Assembly: GCA_000023185.1 (NCBI GenBank)
Contig: CP001622.1
Location: 2,914,001-2,978,000 of the forward strand
Length of the DNA: 64,000 nt
Source: Rhizobium leguminosarum bv. trifolii WSM1325
Lineage (GTDB): Bacteria; Pseudomonadota; Alphaproteobacteria; Rhizobiales; Rhizobiaceae
Direction: 5' to 3'
Shown piece after piece: positions 24,892-34,629 of this stretch. Made by a program: the position numbers and the translations under genes. The notes under the pieces are model-generated. The model was not told the DNA's origin. It saw only the letters and a program-made list of their open reading frames with translations, and made no database searches. The first letter of the stretch is position 1. Each line of letters begins with the position of its first letter.

Positions 24892-25788
24892 CTATCTTCC
24901 CCCGGCAGGTTTCAATGAACGGCTCCCGGCAAAGGCAAGCCCGAGCACGGCCGCAAGTACGCAGGCGATGCCGGCGATCTGGCTGAGCCCGACCGGCTCG
25001 CCAAGGATGATGACGGCAAGCATGACGGCGGAAACCGGCGCCAGCGCCGTGAAGAGCGCGGCCTCCGTGCCGCTCACTCTTTCTGCCCCCGCATACCACA
25101 GCAGAAATCCGCCGACGGTCGGCACCAGCGCATAATAGACGACGGCGGCGACAGCGCTTGCTGAAATGCCATCTGCGAAAGGCGCTTCGAAAATAGCCGG
25201 GATGGCGGCAACGATGAAGCCGATGCCGGCCATCAGCGTCGACAGGGTAAGCGGCGCAACCTCCGTCTTCAGCTTTTTATTCAGCAGGATGAACAGCCCT
25301 TCGCAGACGACGGCGCAGAAGATCAGCGCATTGCCGGCCAATGATCCGCCGGCCGCATCCGGCGTGAAGGCGATCGACAGCACGCCTGATGTCGCAAGCG
25401 CCACGGCGAGAAGCAGGGCACGCTGCGGCCGTTCGCGCAGCAGCAGGATGGAGATTGCTGCCGACACCACCGGCAGCGTGCCGATAATGACGCCGGCATC
25501 GGCCGCCGAGGTCAGGCTGAGGCCGGAGATCAGCAGCGTCGTGTAACCAACACTGCCGGCCCCGGCCTGAATGATGAGGATGAGGCGGTCATGCCGGGAA
25601 AACCTCGGCAGCCGCGCGCCGGTCGCCCGCATTAGCAGGAGAAGGACAGGAAAGGCGATAGCGAAGCGCAATGCGGTGGCGCTGAACGGCGGCAGGCCCG
25701 AAGCGATCAGCTTGCTTGCGATCACAGTGCTTCCGACCGTCAGCATCGCCAGCGCCAGATAGACATAACCTTGAACCTGCCTCGACAT
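24892..25788 (-). CDS. EamA/DMT family transporter
   Basis: A 298-residue membrane protein with ten predicted helices in two EamA repeats, starting VYLALAMLTVGSTVIASKLI. The second repeat holds the VPTVGGFLLWYAGAERVSGT and LGEPVGLSQIAGIACVLAAV segments usual for the family. Members export amino acids and other metabolites. It is divergent from nothing close; the AraC-type gene lies 83 bp upstream on the same strand, so it may control it. Confidence 0.9.
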   Translation of the reverse strand: MSRQVQGYVYLALAMLTVGSTVIASKLIASGLPPFSATALRFAIAFPVLLLLMRATGARLPRFSRHDRLILIIQAGAGSVGYTTLLISGLSLTSAADAGVIIGTLPVVSAAISILLLRERPQRALLLAVALATSGVLSIAFTPDAAGGSLAGNALIFCAVVCEGLFILLNKKLKTEVAPLTLSTLMAGIGFIVAAIPAIFEAPFADGISASAVAAVVYYALVPTVGGFLLWYAGAERVSGTEAALFTALAPVSAVMLAVIILGEPVGLSQIAGIACVLAAVLGLAFAGSRSLKPAGGR

Positions 25789-25871
25789 TCAGCGTCTCCT
25801 GTTGCCTGCGCCGAGAAAACAGCAGGAGCCTGTCGGGGTCTTGAACGAAATTGCAGGTGCAAAGCAGCCGC

Positions 25872-26678
25872 TCAGAGAAAGGCGCCGGCATAGAGACGCG
25901 GCGACAGGCCGTATTTGCGCACGAAGACCCGCGTCATGTGGCTCTGGTCGGCAAAGCCGCTGGCAAAGGCCGCTTCCGCAAGCGGCATGCCCTGAGCGAT
26001 CATTCGTCGGGCGATATGGATGCGGGCCTGGACGAGATAGGCATGCGGCGTCAATCCGGTCGCCTTGGCAAAACCGCGCAGCACCTGGAAACGGCTGAGC
26101 CCGCTTTCCCTGGAGAGATCGTCAAGCGAGACGGCGGCAAGCGGATCGTCGTCGATCAGGTTTCGAGCCGCGCGGATCGACGCCGGCACCAGTGGCCGCT
26201 CTTCGGTACCAGAGCGCTCCCGCATAACATCGGCGACGAGTTGCAGAAGCAGTTCGTCGCAGAGCAACCCCTCCGCCGTCCCGCCGCCGGTCACCGCGCC
26301 AAACAGCATTTCGAAGCGGGCGGCGATCGCCGCATTGCGGATAACGGGATGCGGGATTTCCGATCGCCCTACCCCGCTTTCGGTGATCTCTCGTGACAGA
26401 CCGCTGACGATGGCGGGATCGAAATAGAGGATGCGCCACGACCGCCCCTCGCCGATCGGCGCGCCGTCATGCACTTCGTTCGGATTGACCGTGATGATGT
26501 CGCCGGCCTCTGCCTCCACCATGCCGCGGCCGCTGAGCGACGACTGCGCCCCGGCGGAAATCAAACCGATGCCGAACTGCTCATGCGTATGCCGCGCAAA
26601 GCTGTGATGCGTTTCCGCTTCTACCGCTTCGACGCCTGCCAGCGCCGAGCGCAGCATCCTGAACTGATTTTTCGCCAT
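25872..26678 (-). CDS. AraC family transcriptional regulator
   Basis: A 268-residue regulator with an N-terminal cupin-type sensor domain (ETHHSFARHTHEQFGIGLIS, IITVNPNEVHDGAPIGEGRS) and a C-terminal double helix-turn-helix (SLDDLSRESGLSRFQVLRGF, PLAEAAFASGFADQSHMTRV). This layout is common in AraC proteins paired with EamA or LysE-type amino acid exporters. I chose ATG 26678 (MAKNQF). The EamA gene is the likely target. Confidence 0.9.
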   Translation of the reverse strand: MAKNQFRMLRSALAGVEAVEAETHHSFARHTHEQFGIGLISAGAQSSLSGRGMVEAEAGDIITVNPNEVHDGAPIGEGRSWRILYFDPAIVSGLSREITESGVGRSEIPHPVIRNAAIAARFEMLFGAVTGGGTAEGLLCDELLLQLVADVMRERSGTEERPLVPASIRAARNLIDDDPLAAVSLDDLSRESGLSRFQVLRGFAKATGLTPHAYLVQARIHIARRMIAQGMPLAEAAFASGFADQSHMTRVFVRKYGLSPRLYAGAFL

Positions 26679-26757
26679 TGTCTGCCCGCAGGTCCGATCG
26701 CCGGACACTCTGCCAGCCACAGCGAGATGACGCAATCATTGCGGCCAAACCGGCTGC

Positions 26758-27555
26758 TTAGAAGAACTCGTCGAGCAGCTGGTAGTAAGCGAGCCTTGCC
26801 GGATCCGTGGCCGGCATGCCGTAGCGATCAAGGAAGGGCTGCACCAGCGCCTCGCCGAAATTGTGGGCGATGCTGCGGCAGGCGAGCGCGATATCCTGAT
26901 AGCGGTCGGCGACGCCGAGACGACTGCAGTCGATATAACCCGAAAATCCCTCTTCCGACGCGACGAAATTCGGCAGGCAGGCATCACCATGGATAACGAC
27001 GAGATCCTCGCGACTGGGCTTCCCGCTTTCGAGTTCGGCAAACAGAGCCTCGGCACTCTTTCCAACCCGCGTCTCATCGAAATCGGTCTCATCGACGATG
27101 CCGGCCTGCATCCGCGCTTTTGCCGCCGCGACACGCCTCTCCAGCCGATGATCGAACGGGCAGGATGCGATCGGCAAGCGATGCAGGTCAAGAAGGGCTA
27201 TAGCCAGCAGTTCGACCCGCGCAGGCGGCGTCAGCGCCGATGCGCTGGTGAGATCACTCCCGGGTAGCGCGCTGATCAGCAGCCGGTTGTGCACACCGTC
27301 GCTGTCCTCTGCAATGACATCAGGACAGGGCAGGCCGGAAGTCTGGAGCCAGCGAAGCCTCGCTGCTTCGTCAGCGAGTTCGCCAAAAGGACCGGCTTGT
27401 TCGACCTTCAAGTAAAGCGTCGGCAATCCGAGAGCTTCCAGCCGGAAGACGCTCGCGGCGGAACGGCCGAGCGCATCGCGTTCGAACCGGTAGCCGGCCA
27501 GACGGGCATCAAGCGCGCCCGCCGACGGCGGTTGATCCTCTTGGAAAATCGACAT
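26758..27555 (-). CDS. APH(3')-like aminoglycoside phosphotransferase
   Basis: A 265-residue kinase-like protein that would transfer phosphate from ATP to the 3'-OH of kanamycin- or neomycin-type drugs. The catalytic loop VIHGDACLPNF (H-G-D...N) and metal-binding YIDCSRLGVADRYQDIAL are almost those of APH(3') enzymes, as is the end YYQLLDEFF. The length equals that of APH(3')-II (264). Base composition matches the chromosome and no mobile element adjoins, so it looks intrinsic; its natural substrate may differ. Confidence 0.88.
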   Translation of the reverse strand: MSIFQEDQPPSAGALDARLAGYRFERDALGRSAASVFRLEALGLPTLYLKVEQAGPFGELADEAARLRWLQTSGLPCPDVIAEDSDGVHNRLLISALPGSDLTSASALTPPARVELLAIALLDLHRLPIASCPFDHRLERRVAAAKARMQAGIVDETDFDETRVGKSAEALFAELESGKPSREDLVVIHGDACLPNFVASEEGFSGYIDCSRLGVADRYQDIALACRSIAHNFGEALVQPFLDRYGMPATDPARLAYYQLLDEFF

Positions 27556-27657
27556 GATATCTAGGCCATTGATGCAGCCGCATTATCCCGACAGGGTGGG
27601 ACAGCGCAAGCGGCACGATCAGTCAGCGCATATCGGTGCTCGACGCCTTCTCCGACC

Positions 27658-27819
27658 TCAATGAACGGTTTCGGCGGGCGCGGCTTCGAGAAGAATTTCG
27701 AAAGCCTCTTCCAGAGCAGCCACCAGAATATCGGTCAGCTCGTCGCCTTTGTTTTCCAGGAACAGCGCGCTGACGGCTTCGTCCTGACGCTCAAAGAAAC
27801 GCTCGATTTCGTTCGACAT
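27658..27819 (-). CDS. Small acidic protein, 53 aa
   Basis: Not recognised. It starts MSNEIERFFERQDEAVSALF and has a helical centre, DELTDILVAALEEAFEILLE, with net negative charge. GAGGA lies seven bases before ATG 27819, and codon use is chromosomal. It stands between the APH(3')-like gene and the DUF930 genes, all on the same strand. Function unknown; it could be an antitoxin-like or partner-binding peptide, but nothing shows that. Confidence 0.6.
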   Translation of the reverse strand: MSNEIERFFERQDEAVSALFLENKGDELTDILVAALEEAFEILLEAAPAETVH

Positions 27820-27925
27820 ATCATTGTCCTCTTCTTCACCGGATCATCACGGCCATGGGAGGAAGCTAGGCAGGGTTGCTTGCGCGTGGCTGTTGCCGGT
27901 GAGACGCAATCCAGGATCACGAGGA

Positions 27926-28993
27926 CTAGTCACGAATTTCATATTTCGCATACTGACTGCGGGGGATCAATCCACCAACTTCGTGGGCAAACGACACGAC
28001 TTTCGTCGCTTCCTCATCCACCTCGCAGCGGAAACGAACCTGGTACCAGCCCTTAACTGTGCCAAAGGCGGCATCTCTTACATCAAGGATGGTACCGGTT
28101 CGCAATCCAAAACTAGGCAATGCGGACGGGAAATAAGGCGGCGAACCGTGAACGAGTTGGCCCTGAAGCTCGGTGGTGCAAAGCGTGGCCACTCGCTCTT
28201 TGCGCGGAAGACCACTGACCGCAGTTTGCGCAAACAAACTGCCATCTTCCGTCCGTGAAAACAGAGTTTTTGCCTTGGGCAGATCGTCCTTAGCTATCAC
28301 TTTCGGTTTCGCAGCCGTCTGCTGCTCCGGCCGCTTGGCCTCCTCGATGCTTGTATTGGCTTCGCCAGAGACGTCTGTCGGTGGCCCATTTCGCTCTGGG
28401 GAAACGTCAGTCGTCGCGACCTCAGGAAGCATCACGTCGTCCGGCACCGGTTTTGACGGAGGCTCCTCAGTTTTTGGTTTTTCTGCAGCAGTCTTTGTCG
28501 GCATCTGCGCCGGTTCGGCATCGTGCTGCGGCGGAGTTGTTGCGGGTTTGGTTTCGCCCTGAGGAGAATTTCCCGCCAGCGACTTTTCGGGGCCGCTATT
28601 CCTGTCGCCAAACTCGATGACAGGGCTCAGAGTCGGCATAGGCCTCGGCTTAGCTTGCTCGGGAGTCTTACTGGCCGGCGGAGGCGGAGGCGGCGGAGGT
28701 GGTGGCGGCGGAGGTGGCGGTGGAGGCGGTTCCTTCTTCACCTCTTCCGGCGGCTTCGGCTCCGGTGGCTTTTCCTTGGGCTCCGGCTTCTTCTCCTCCG
28801 GCGGCGGGACGAGCTCCACCTTCACAGTCTCGTCTTCGACAGGTTTCGGCTCGATCTTCGGCAGCCCAAAGATGAGAAGAGCAATGATAGGAATGTGCGC
28901 AACAACGGACGCGACGACGCCCCAGCGGATTTCAGGCCGCTGCTTTCCCGTTTCGTGCTGCGCTTCCGCCGGCTCTACGTCTTCTTCTGTCAC
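27926..28993 (-). CDS. TonB-like proline-rich DUF930 protein
   Basis: About 355 residues from a GTG at 28993. A single N-terminal membrane helix (VVASVVAHIPIIALLIFGLP) is followed by Pro/Lys/Glu-rich spacers with a run of about 18 prolines and then a C-terminal DUF930 domain (LCTTELQGQLVHGSPPYFPS, VRFRCEVDEEATKVVSFAHE). The layout copies TonB: inner membrane anchor, stiff periplasm-spanning arm, globular end. The next gene upstream has the same domain. The open frame continues to 29119, but that overlaps its neighbour. Partner receptors are unknown. Confidence 0.78.
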   Translation of the reverse strand: MTEEDVEPAEAQHETGKQRPEIRWGVVASVVAHIPIIALLIFGLPKIEPKPVEDETVKVELVPPPEEKKPEPKEKPPEPKPPEEVKKEPPPPPPPPPPPPPPPPPPASKTPEQAKPRPMPTLSPVIEFGDRNSGPEKSLAGNSPQGETKPATTPPQHDAEPAQMPTKTAAEKPKTEEPPSKPVPDDVMLPEVATTDVSPERNGPPTDVSGEANTSIEEAKRPEQQTAAKPKVIAKDDLPKAKTLFSRTEDGSLFAQTAVSGLPRKERVATLCTTELQGQLVHGSPPYFPSALPSFGLRTGTILDVRDAAFGTVKGWYQVRFRCEVDEEATKVVSFAHEVGGLIPRSQYAKYEIRD

Positions 28994-29070
28994 AGCAGCG
29001 ATGTGGCCTCTAAAGCCGGCAGCATCAAGCCACAAAAGAAAAAAACCGCGTGATCGAGCAGCGATGAGGG

Positions 29071-29808
29071 TTATTGGTCGGCCGCTCCATCGTCGGCCAC
29101 CAGATTGTGCTCCTGCCATTCATCTTGCGGAATGGCGTCACCGACGAGAAAGGCGAAGGACACGACCTTGCCGGAGCCGGCATCAAGCTCACATTTGAAC
29201 TGGATGTTGTACCACTTGCGTTTGCTGCGGAAGGCGCCGCCCTTCACCTCGACGCTATTGCCACTGACCTTCTCCGCCGCCATCGCATAGGGCGCAAGCG
29301 TATCGGGCGCCATGGCCGGCTGCGCCCGGCGCACCTGCTCCAGCGCCTCGAGGTCACAGAGCTGCAGATTGCGCTCACTGCCGGCAAGACCACGCAGCGC
29401 CTCGCGGGCGCGGCGGCTGCGCGGATCGGCAAGGACCTTGTCGGAAAACAGCTGTCTTGCCTCGACGAATTCCATCGGCTTTGGCACCGGCAAAGTGATC
29501 GGTGCCACTGAAGGCATTGCCGCAGCAGGCGGATTATTTGCAACCGGCGCCGCCGGCTCGGCTTCGGGTTTTGCCGCCTCAGGCTTTGCCTGTTCCGGCG
29601 AAGGCGTCTTGGCGGGCTCGGGCATTTTCAGCGATTCCGCGGCCTGCGGGACGATCTCCACCGAGAGACCGTCATCCGGCAACGGCAACGGCGGCTCGGC
29701 CTTCGGCAACAGCAGCAGAAGGAGCAGGATCGCGATGGCATGCAGCGCGAACGACGCCGCAGCGCCCCGCTGGATCCCGTCATCCCATTTGCCCGCCGCC
29801 AGTTCCAT
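29071..29808 (-). CDS. TonB-like DUF930 protein
   Basis: A 245-residue paralog of the next gene. One N-terminal helix (ASFALHAIAILLLLLLLPKA) is followed by a Pro/Ala/Glu-rich arm (EPAKTPSPEQAKPEAAKPEA) and a C-terminal DUF930 domain (ERNLQLCDLEALEQVRRAQP, KRKWYNIQFKCELDAGSGKV). Two cysteines occur at matching places in both copies and could pair in the periplasm. The arm is shorter and lacks the polyproline run. The role is inferred from layout only. Confidence 0.8.
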   Translation of the reverse strand: MELAAGKWDDGIQRGAAASFALHAIAILLLLLLLPKAEPPLPLPDDGLSVEIVPQAAESLKMPEPAKTPSPEQAKPEAAKPEAEPAAPVANNPPAAAMPSVAPITLPVPKPMEFVEARQLFSDKVLADPRSRRAREALRGLAGSERNLQLCDLEALEQVRRAQPAMAPDTLAPYAMAAEKVSGNSVEVKGGAFRSKRKWYNIQFKCELDAGSGKVVSFAFLVGDAIPQDEWQEHNLVADDGAADQ

Positions 29809-29983
29809 CGGTCAGCAAGCGGCGGTCGGACGATCGATGACGATCATGAAACTGAGGAGCGCTTTCATCATGAGCTTGCCGAAAAGTCGGGCCGCAGCCT
29901 GCCGCGGAAATTGAAGCACGCCGCGACACTGCCAGCGCAGCCAATGCTCCGCAACCTTCAAGATCGACAATCGCCGTTTCCGG

Positions 29984-30277
29984 CTACCCGAGCGAGCCGA
30001 TGAGATCCCGGTAGGCGGCCTCCGGGAATGCCTTCAGCGTCTCCGTGCGGACATTGCCGCCCATCGCCAGCGAAAGGGTAAAATGCGCCATGACGGCGTC
30101 ATCTGGCGCCTCGCAGACGGCGACCATGTCGTGCCCGCCCATCGTCAGAAAGAACTGGTTGAAGGAGCCGCCGACGCTGGCGAGCAATTTCTTCGCCGCA
30201 TCGAGCCGTTTTGCCGAGTCGCGCACATTGCGGATGCCCTGATCCGTCCAATTGATCAAAAGAATGTAAGTGGTCAT
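29984..30277 (-). CDS. GYD domain protein
   Basis: A 97-residue protein of the GYD family, starting MTTYILLINWTDQGIRNVRD and containing FNQFFLTMGGHDMVAVCEAP, the marker segment. The fold is a ferredoxin-like dimer. No function is established. GGGAGG precedes ATG 30277. It is followed by a dispersed palindrome on its upstream side. Confidence 0.88.
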   Translation of the reverse strand: MTTYILLINWTDQGIRNVRDSAKRLDAAKKLLASVGGSFNQFFLTMGGHDMVAVCEAPDDAVMAHFTLSLAMGGNVRTETLKAFPEAAYRDLIGSLG

Positions 30278-30290
30278 GTCGCACCTCCCA

Positions 30291-30338
30291 GAGCATGATG
30301 CCGAAAAGTGTCAGCGGTTTTCGGACGACGTCATGCTC
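30291..30338. repeat. Dispersed palindromic element
   Basis: GAGCATGATGCCGAAAA at the left and TTTTCGGACGACGTCATGCTC at the right are near-inverted copies. The pattern (GCATGATGCCGAAAA) is a well-known intergenic element type in Rhizobium genomes. Confidence 0.7.
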
Positions 30339-30546
30339 TATTTCTTTGATGTGGATCCGGATTCAGATTTTAGGCCCGTCAGGCCTGAAATCACCCGGAT
30401 CTAGCGGAGGATTAGTTCACGCAGTCACACGGCGACCCTCGGTCGCGCGTTGCGATCGATGCCTTCCCCCGTGGCCGGATTATAGGCTTGTCACCATAGA
30501 GGGACAAGAAAGACACCGGGGATCATTGGTATTAATCACGAAAAGC

Positions 30547-30573
30547 AAAAGCCGGGCGCGAAGCCCGGCTTTT
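30547..30573 (-). terminator. rpoD terminator
   Basis: AAAAGCCGGGC-GCGAA-GCCCGGCTTTT, a strong stem with a U-run, lies 27 bp after the rpoD stop. Its A-run on the other side makes it usable in both directions. Confidence 0.88.
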
Positions 30574-30599
30574 CCAATCAGAACGACGTGGCCGAAGCC

Positions 30600-32657
30600 T
30601 TAGCTGTCGAGGAAGCTTCTCAGCTTTCTGGAGCGGCTCGGATGCTTCAGCTTGCGCAGCGCCTTCGCCTCGATCTGGCGGATACGTTCGCGGGTGACCG
30701 AGAACTGCTGGCCGACTTCTTCGAGTGTGTGATCCGTGTTCATGCCGATGCCGAAGCGCATGCGCAGCACACGCTCTTCGCGCGGCGTCAGCGAGGCGAG
30801 AACACGGGTCGTCGTTTCGCGCAGGTTCGCCTGGATGGCGGCGTCGATCGGCAGCAGCGCGTTCTTGTCCTCGATGAAGTCGCCGAGATGCGAATCCTCT
30901 TCGTCACCAACAGGGGTTTCGAGCGAGATCGGCTCCTTGGCGATCTTCAGGACCTTGCGGACCTTTTCGAGCGGCATGGCCAGCTTTTCGGCCAGTTCTT
31001 CCGGCGTCGGCTCGCGGCCGATCTCGTGCAGCATCTGGCGCGATGTCCGGACGATCTTGTTGATCGTCTCGATCATGTGCACCGGAATGCGGATCGTGCG
31101 AGCCTGGTCGGCGATCGAACGGGTGATCGCCTGACGGATCCACCATGTCGCATAGGTCGAGAACTTGTAGCCGCGGCGGTATTCGAACTTGTCGACCGCT
31201 TTCATCAGGCCGATATTGCCTTCCTGAATGAGGTCGAGGAACTGCAGGCCGCGGTTCGTATACTTCTTGGCGATGGAGATGACCAGGCGAAGGTTCGCTT
31301 CGACCATTTCCTTCTTGGCGATGCGCGCTTCGCGCTCGCCCTTCTGCACCATATGCACGATGCGGCGGAATTCCGAGATCGAGATACCAGTCTCGGTCGC
31401 CAGATTCTGGATTTCCTGGCGGATGTCGCGGATCGTCGTGTTTTCGCCCCTGGCGAATTCCTTCCAGCCGCGGGCGGCCAGATTGCCGATCGACTTCATC
31501 CAGTTCGGATCAAGTTCGGCGCCCTGATACTGCTCCAGGAAAGAGTCGCGCTTGACGCCGTAGGATTCGGCCAGACGCAGCAGGCGGCCCTCGTTGGAAA
31601 CGAGGCGCTTGTTGATGTCGTAGAGCTGCTCGACCAGGGCGTCGATGCGGTTCTGGTTCAAGGACAGAGATTTGACGGCCTTGATCAGCTCATCTTTGAG
31701 TTCCTTGTAACGGCGCTCCTGGGCGGTGGACAGCGTGCCGGAAGCCGACAGGCGCTGCTCGACCTGCTGGTCCTGCAGCTTGCGCAGCTTCTTGTAGGTC
31801 TCGGCGATCGTATCCAGCGTCTCCATCACCTGCGGGCGAAGCTCGGCTTCCATTGCCGCCAGCGAAAGGTTGGATTCGTCCTCGTCCTCTTCCTCCTCCT
31901 CGGCAGGCAGGCCTTCGCCGCCGACATCGGTGATGTCGTCGTCGCCGGAGCGGGCGCGGCGGGTCTTTTCCTTCTCTTCTGCTAACTTGCGATCGGCTTC
32001 GATCTTCTCCGGGCTCTGGAACTGCGGCGCAGCCTTGGCTTCAGGGCCGGAATAGGTCGTTTCGAGATCGATGATCTCGCGCAGCAGCGTCGTGCCTTCG
32101 TTGAGTTCGTCGCGCCAGATGATCAGCGCCTGGAAGGTCAGCGGGCTCTCACAGAGGCCCGCGATCATCGTCTCGCGGCCGGCCTCGATGCGCTTGGCAA
32201 TCGCGATTTCGCCCTCGCGGGACAGAAGCTCGACCGAGCCCATCTCGCGCAGGTACATGCGAACCGGATCGTCGGTACGGTCGGTCGGTTCTTTCTTCTT
32301 GGCGGCCGCCAGCGCCGTGCCGCTCGAAGGCGCGAGTTCGCCGCCTTCGCTCTCCTCGTCGCTGCCGGCGTCATCGTCATCGCTGCTGCCGGAAGCACCG
32401 GCTTCCTCGGCTTCCTCGTCCTCGATGACGTTGATGCCCATGTCGGACAGCATCGACATCGTGTCTTCGATCTGCTCGGACGTCACTTCTTCGGACGGCA
32501 GGACTGCGTTGAGCTCGTCCATGGTCACATAGCCGCGCTTCTTGGCGGCTTTGATCATCTTCTTGACCGCGTCGTCGGAAAGATCGAGAAGAGGGCCGTC
32601 GCTTGCGCCGTCGCGTTCGACTTCCGCGTCTTCGTTCTCTTTGACCTTGGTTGCCAT
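30600..32657 (-). CDS. rpoD: Primary sigma factor RpoD (sigma-70)
   Basis: A 685-residue housekeeping sigma factor. The order is region 1.1 ([20 protein letters not shown]), an acidic linker, region 1.2 ([20 protein letters not shown]), the long non-conserved domain, region 2 ([40 protein letters not shown]), region 3 and region 4.2 ([20 protein letters not shown]). It directs RNA polymerase to most promoters. Unlike the common dnaG-rpoD pair, six kilobases with tdh, kbl and others separate it from dnaG here. A terminator follows. Confidence 0.98.
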   Translation of the reverse strand: MATKVKENEDAEVERDGASDGPLLDLSDDAVKKMIKAAKKRGYVTMDELNAVLPSEEVTSEQIEDTMSMLSDMGINVIEDEEAEEAGASGSSDDDDAGSDEESEGGELAPSSGTALAAAKKKEPTDRTDDPVRMYLREMGSVELLSREGEIAIAKRIEAGRETMIAGLCESPLTFQALIIWRDELNEGTTLLREIIDLETTYSGPEAKAAPQFQSPEKIEADRKLAEEKEKTRRARSGDDDITDVGGEGLPAEEEEEDEDESNLSLAAMEAELRPQVMETLDTIAETYKKLRKLQDQQVEQRLSASGTLSTAQERRYKELKDELIKAVKSLSLNQNRIDALVEQLYDINKRLVSNEGRLLRLAESYGVKRDSFLEQYQGAELDPNWMKSIGNLAARGWKEFARGENTTIRDIRQEIQNLATETGISISEFRRIVHMVQKGEREARIAKKEMVEANLRLVISIAKKYTNRGLQFLDLIQEGNIGLMKAVDKFEYRRGYKFSTYATWWIRQAITRSIADQARTIRIPVHMIETINKIVRTSRQMLHEIGREPTPEELAEKLAMPLEKVRKVLKIAKEPISLETPVGDEEDSHLGDFIEDKNALLPIDAAIQANLRETTTRVLASLTPREERVLRMRFGIGMNTDHTLEEVGQQFSVTRERIRQIEAKALRKLKHPSRSRKLRSFLDS

Positions 32658-33124
32658 TTATATCGTCGCCTTCCTGACGCTATCCAATCTCGCTACGGTG
32701 AACGGGCTGTCTCAGGGCCTGACGCGCCGCACGCGCCGCCCTCGAATCACCTTTGCCCACCTAACGGGATGACATTTAAAGCCTGATTAACCACGATTAC
32801 CGGCACCGGACAGCAAAGCTTTCTTGCTCTTGGATTTCCGGCCATGGTTGCGCGATCCGCCTTGACCCAGTTCACCATTCAACAAGTCGAACGGTGATTC
32901 CCACATTTTTTGTTCTCGTCAAGCTTTTCCGGAAAAAAAGCCCACAAAAATACGGAAAAAGCCTTATCCACAGGCTTTGAACCGCGGCAGCGATTGCGAA
33001 CCCTTATTTAAGATGCGGCGAACAAAAGACAAGGGCAGCAAATATTTTGCCCGCCGCACCAGTCGTTTCCACCACTTTCGCAGTTGCGCCGAGGATCTGT
33101 TCGCCATTGCCTGACGGATATCGG
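32658..33124. other. rpoD upstream region
   Basis: 467 bp without a gene. The middle (32890-32980) is AT-rich with A- and T-runs, fitting the rpoD promoter region. No sigma-32-like or other motif was clear to me. Confidence 0.5.
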
Positions 33125-33472
33125 CTAACGCGCCGCGCCGTCATACGCCTTCACCGTCAGCGCGCCGATATCGACCGCGGGAATGCAGCGCAGATTGATA
33201 GAAGCCATTGCCGCGCCGTTCGGACCCACAGCCTCGCCGAACGGTGCGATGCCGCAATTGGCGCAGAAGTGATGCCGGATGACATGCCGGTTGAAAGTAT
33301 AGGTCGAGACATTGTCCTCCGGCGTTTTCAGCACCAGCTTCTCGCGCGGCACGAAGGCGAGAAGTCCGCCGCGCCTGCGGCAAAGCGAACAATTGCAGTC
33401 GAGCGCCTCGGTGAATTCGCCTTCGACCTCGAAAGCCACGTTGCCGCAATGGCAGCTTCCTTCATAGAGCAT
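33125..33472 (-). CDS. GFA/CENP-V family protein (zinc-binding)
   Basis: A 115-residue protein of the GFA family (glutathione-dependent formaldehyde-activating enzyme-like). The zinc ligands are readable: GSCHCGNVAFEVEG, then CNCSLCRRRG and FCANCGIAPFGE. Members were proposed to aid formaldehyde addition to glutathione, but most have no proven activity. GAGGAG precedes ATG 33472. It lies 9 bp after the tdh stop and is probably cotranscribed with it. Confidence 0.9.
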   Translation of the reverse strand: MLYEGSCHCGNVAFEVEGEFTEALDCNCSLCRRRGGLLAFVPREKLVLKTPEDNVSTYTFNRHVIRHHFCANCGIAPFGEAVGPNGAAMASINLRCIPAVDIGALTVKAYDGAAR

Positions 33473-33481
33473 GTCGTCTCC

Positions 33482-34519
33482 TCACATCCAGTCCATCACA
33501 ACCTTGCCGGAATTGCCCGACCGCATCGCCTCGAAGCCGTCGCGGAAATCGTCGATGCCGATCCGGTGGGTGATGATGGGCGCGAGATCGAGGCCGCCTT
33601 GGACGAAGGCGATCATCTTGTACCAGGTCTCGAACATCTCGCGGCCGTAGATGCCCTTGAGATTGAGCATCTTGAAGATCACCTTGTTCCAGTCGATTTC
33701 GAAGCCCGCCGGCGCGATGCCGAGGATGGCGATCTTGCCGCCATTGTTCATCTTGTCGATCATGTCGCGGAAGGCAGGTGCGGCCCCCGACATTTCGAGC
33801 CCGACGTCGAAACCCTCCGTCATGCCGATCGCCTTCATCACGTCGGCGAGGTTTTCCTTCGATGCGTCGACGACGTGGTCGATGCCGAGCTTGCGCGCCA
33901 GCTCCAGCCGGTGCGGATTGATATCGGTGATGACGACCTTGCGGGCGCCGGATCGTTTGGCGACGAGCGCGCCCATGATGCCGATCGGCCCGGCGCCGGT
34001 GACGAGCACGTCCTCACCGACGAGATCGAAGGAAAGCGCGGTGTGCACGGCATTGCCGAACGGATCGAAGATCGCGGCGATCTCGTCGGAAATATCATCC
34101 GGGATCGGCACGACATTGCTTTCCGGAATGCAGACGAACTCACCGAACGAACCCGGGCGGTTGACGCCGACACCGAGCGTGTTGCGGCAGAGATGCCCCC
34201 TGCCCGCCCGGCAGTTGCGGCACTTGCCGCAGACGATATGCCCCTCGCCGGAGACCCGCTCGCCGATATGATAGCGGGTGACCGCCGAACCGATCTCGGC
34301 GATCTCGCCGGAGAATTCATGGCCAACCACCATCGGCACCGGAATGGTCTTCTGCGCCCACTGGTCCCAGTTCCAGATATGGACGTCAGTGCCGCAGATC
34401 GCCGATTTCTTCACCCGGATAAGCACGTCGTTCGGCCCGACCTCGGGCATCGGCACATTCTCCATCCAAAGCCCGACCTCGGGTTTTGCTTTGACCAGCG
34501 CCTTCATCATGTTCGACAT
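33482..34519 (-). CDS. tdh: L-threonine 3-dehydrogenase
   Basis: A 345-residue zinc-dependent dehydrogenase that oxidises L-threonine to 2-amino-3-ketobutyrate with NAD. The catalytic zinc site is in [11 protein letters not shown] and GHEFSGEI, the structural zinc site in [15 protein letters not shown], and the Rossmann motif is [10 protein letters not shown]. Kbl, coded upstream, cleaves its product to glycine and acetyl-CoA. ATG 34519 gives the usual length; a TTG two codons earlier is less likely. A dispersed repeat sits between the two genes. Confidence 0.96.
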   Translation of the reverse strand: MSNMMKALVKAKPEVGLWMENVPMPEVGPNDVLIRVKKSAICGTDVHIWNWDQWAQKTIPVPMVVGHEFSGEIAEIGSAVTRYHIGERVSGEGHIVCGKCRNCRAGRGHLCRNTLGVGVNRPGSFGEFVCIPESNVVPIPDDISDEIAAIFDPFGNAVHTALSFDLVGEDVLVTGAGPIGIMGALVAKRSGARKVVITDINPHRLELARKLGIDHVVDASKENLADVMKAIGMTEGFDVGLEMSGAAPAFRDMIDKMNNGGKIAILGIAPAGFEIDWNKVIFKMLNLKGIYGREMFETWYKMIAFVQGGLDLAPIITHRIGIDDFRDGFEAMRSGNSGKVVMDWM

Positions 34520-34560
34520 CGACAATATCCACCCTTACTTGGCGCCCGACTTTGCTATCC

Positions 34561-34610
34561 CCTCTTCTCCCCAGCGGGGAGAAGGTGCCCGTAGGGCGGA
34601 TGAGGGGGCG
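34561..34610. repeat. Dispersed palindromic repeat between kbl and tdh
   Basis: CTTCTCCCCAGCGGGGAGAAG forms a hairpin followed by a GGCGGATGAGGGGGCG tail. Nearly the same element is at 3209-3261. It lies in the transcript between kbl and tdh. Confidence 0.8.
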
Positions 34611-34629
34611 ACACGGCACGCCGTCAAAC

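Larger units (their letters stand above)
30278..30599. other. Gap between GYD gene and rpoD, with repeat and terminator
   Basis: No gene. It holds a dispersed rhizobial palindrome at 30291-30338, whose ends GAGCATGATGCCGAAAA and TTTTCGGACGACGTCATGCTC mirror one another, and the rpoD terminator at 30547-30573. The rest shows no clear pattern. Confidence 0.65.

Noticed and set aside
28523..29198. Gly-rich and Arg-rich plus-strand frames opposite the polyproline protein
   Set aside because: The glycine run is the antisense of the proline run; no start signal or family.
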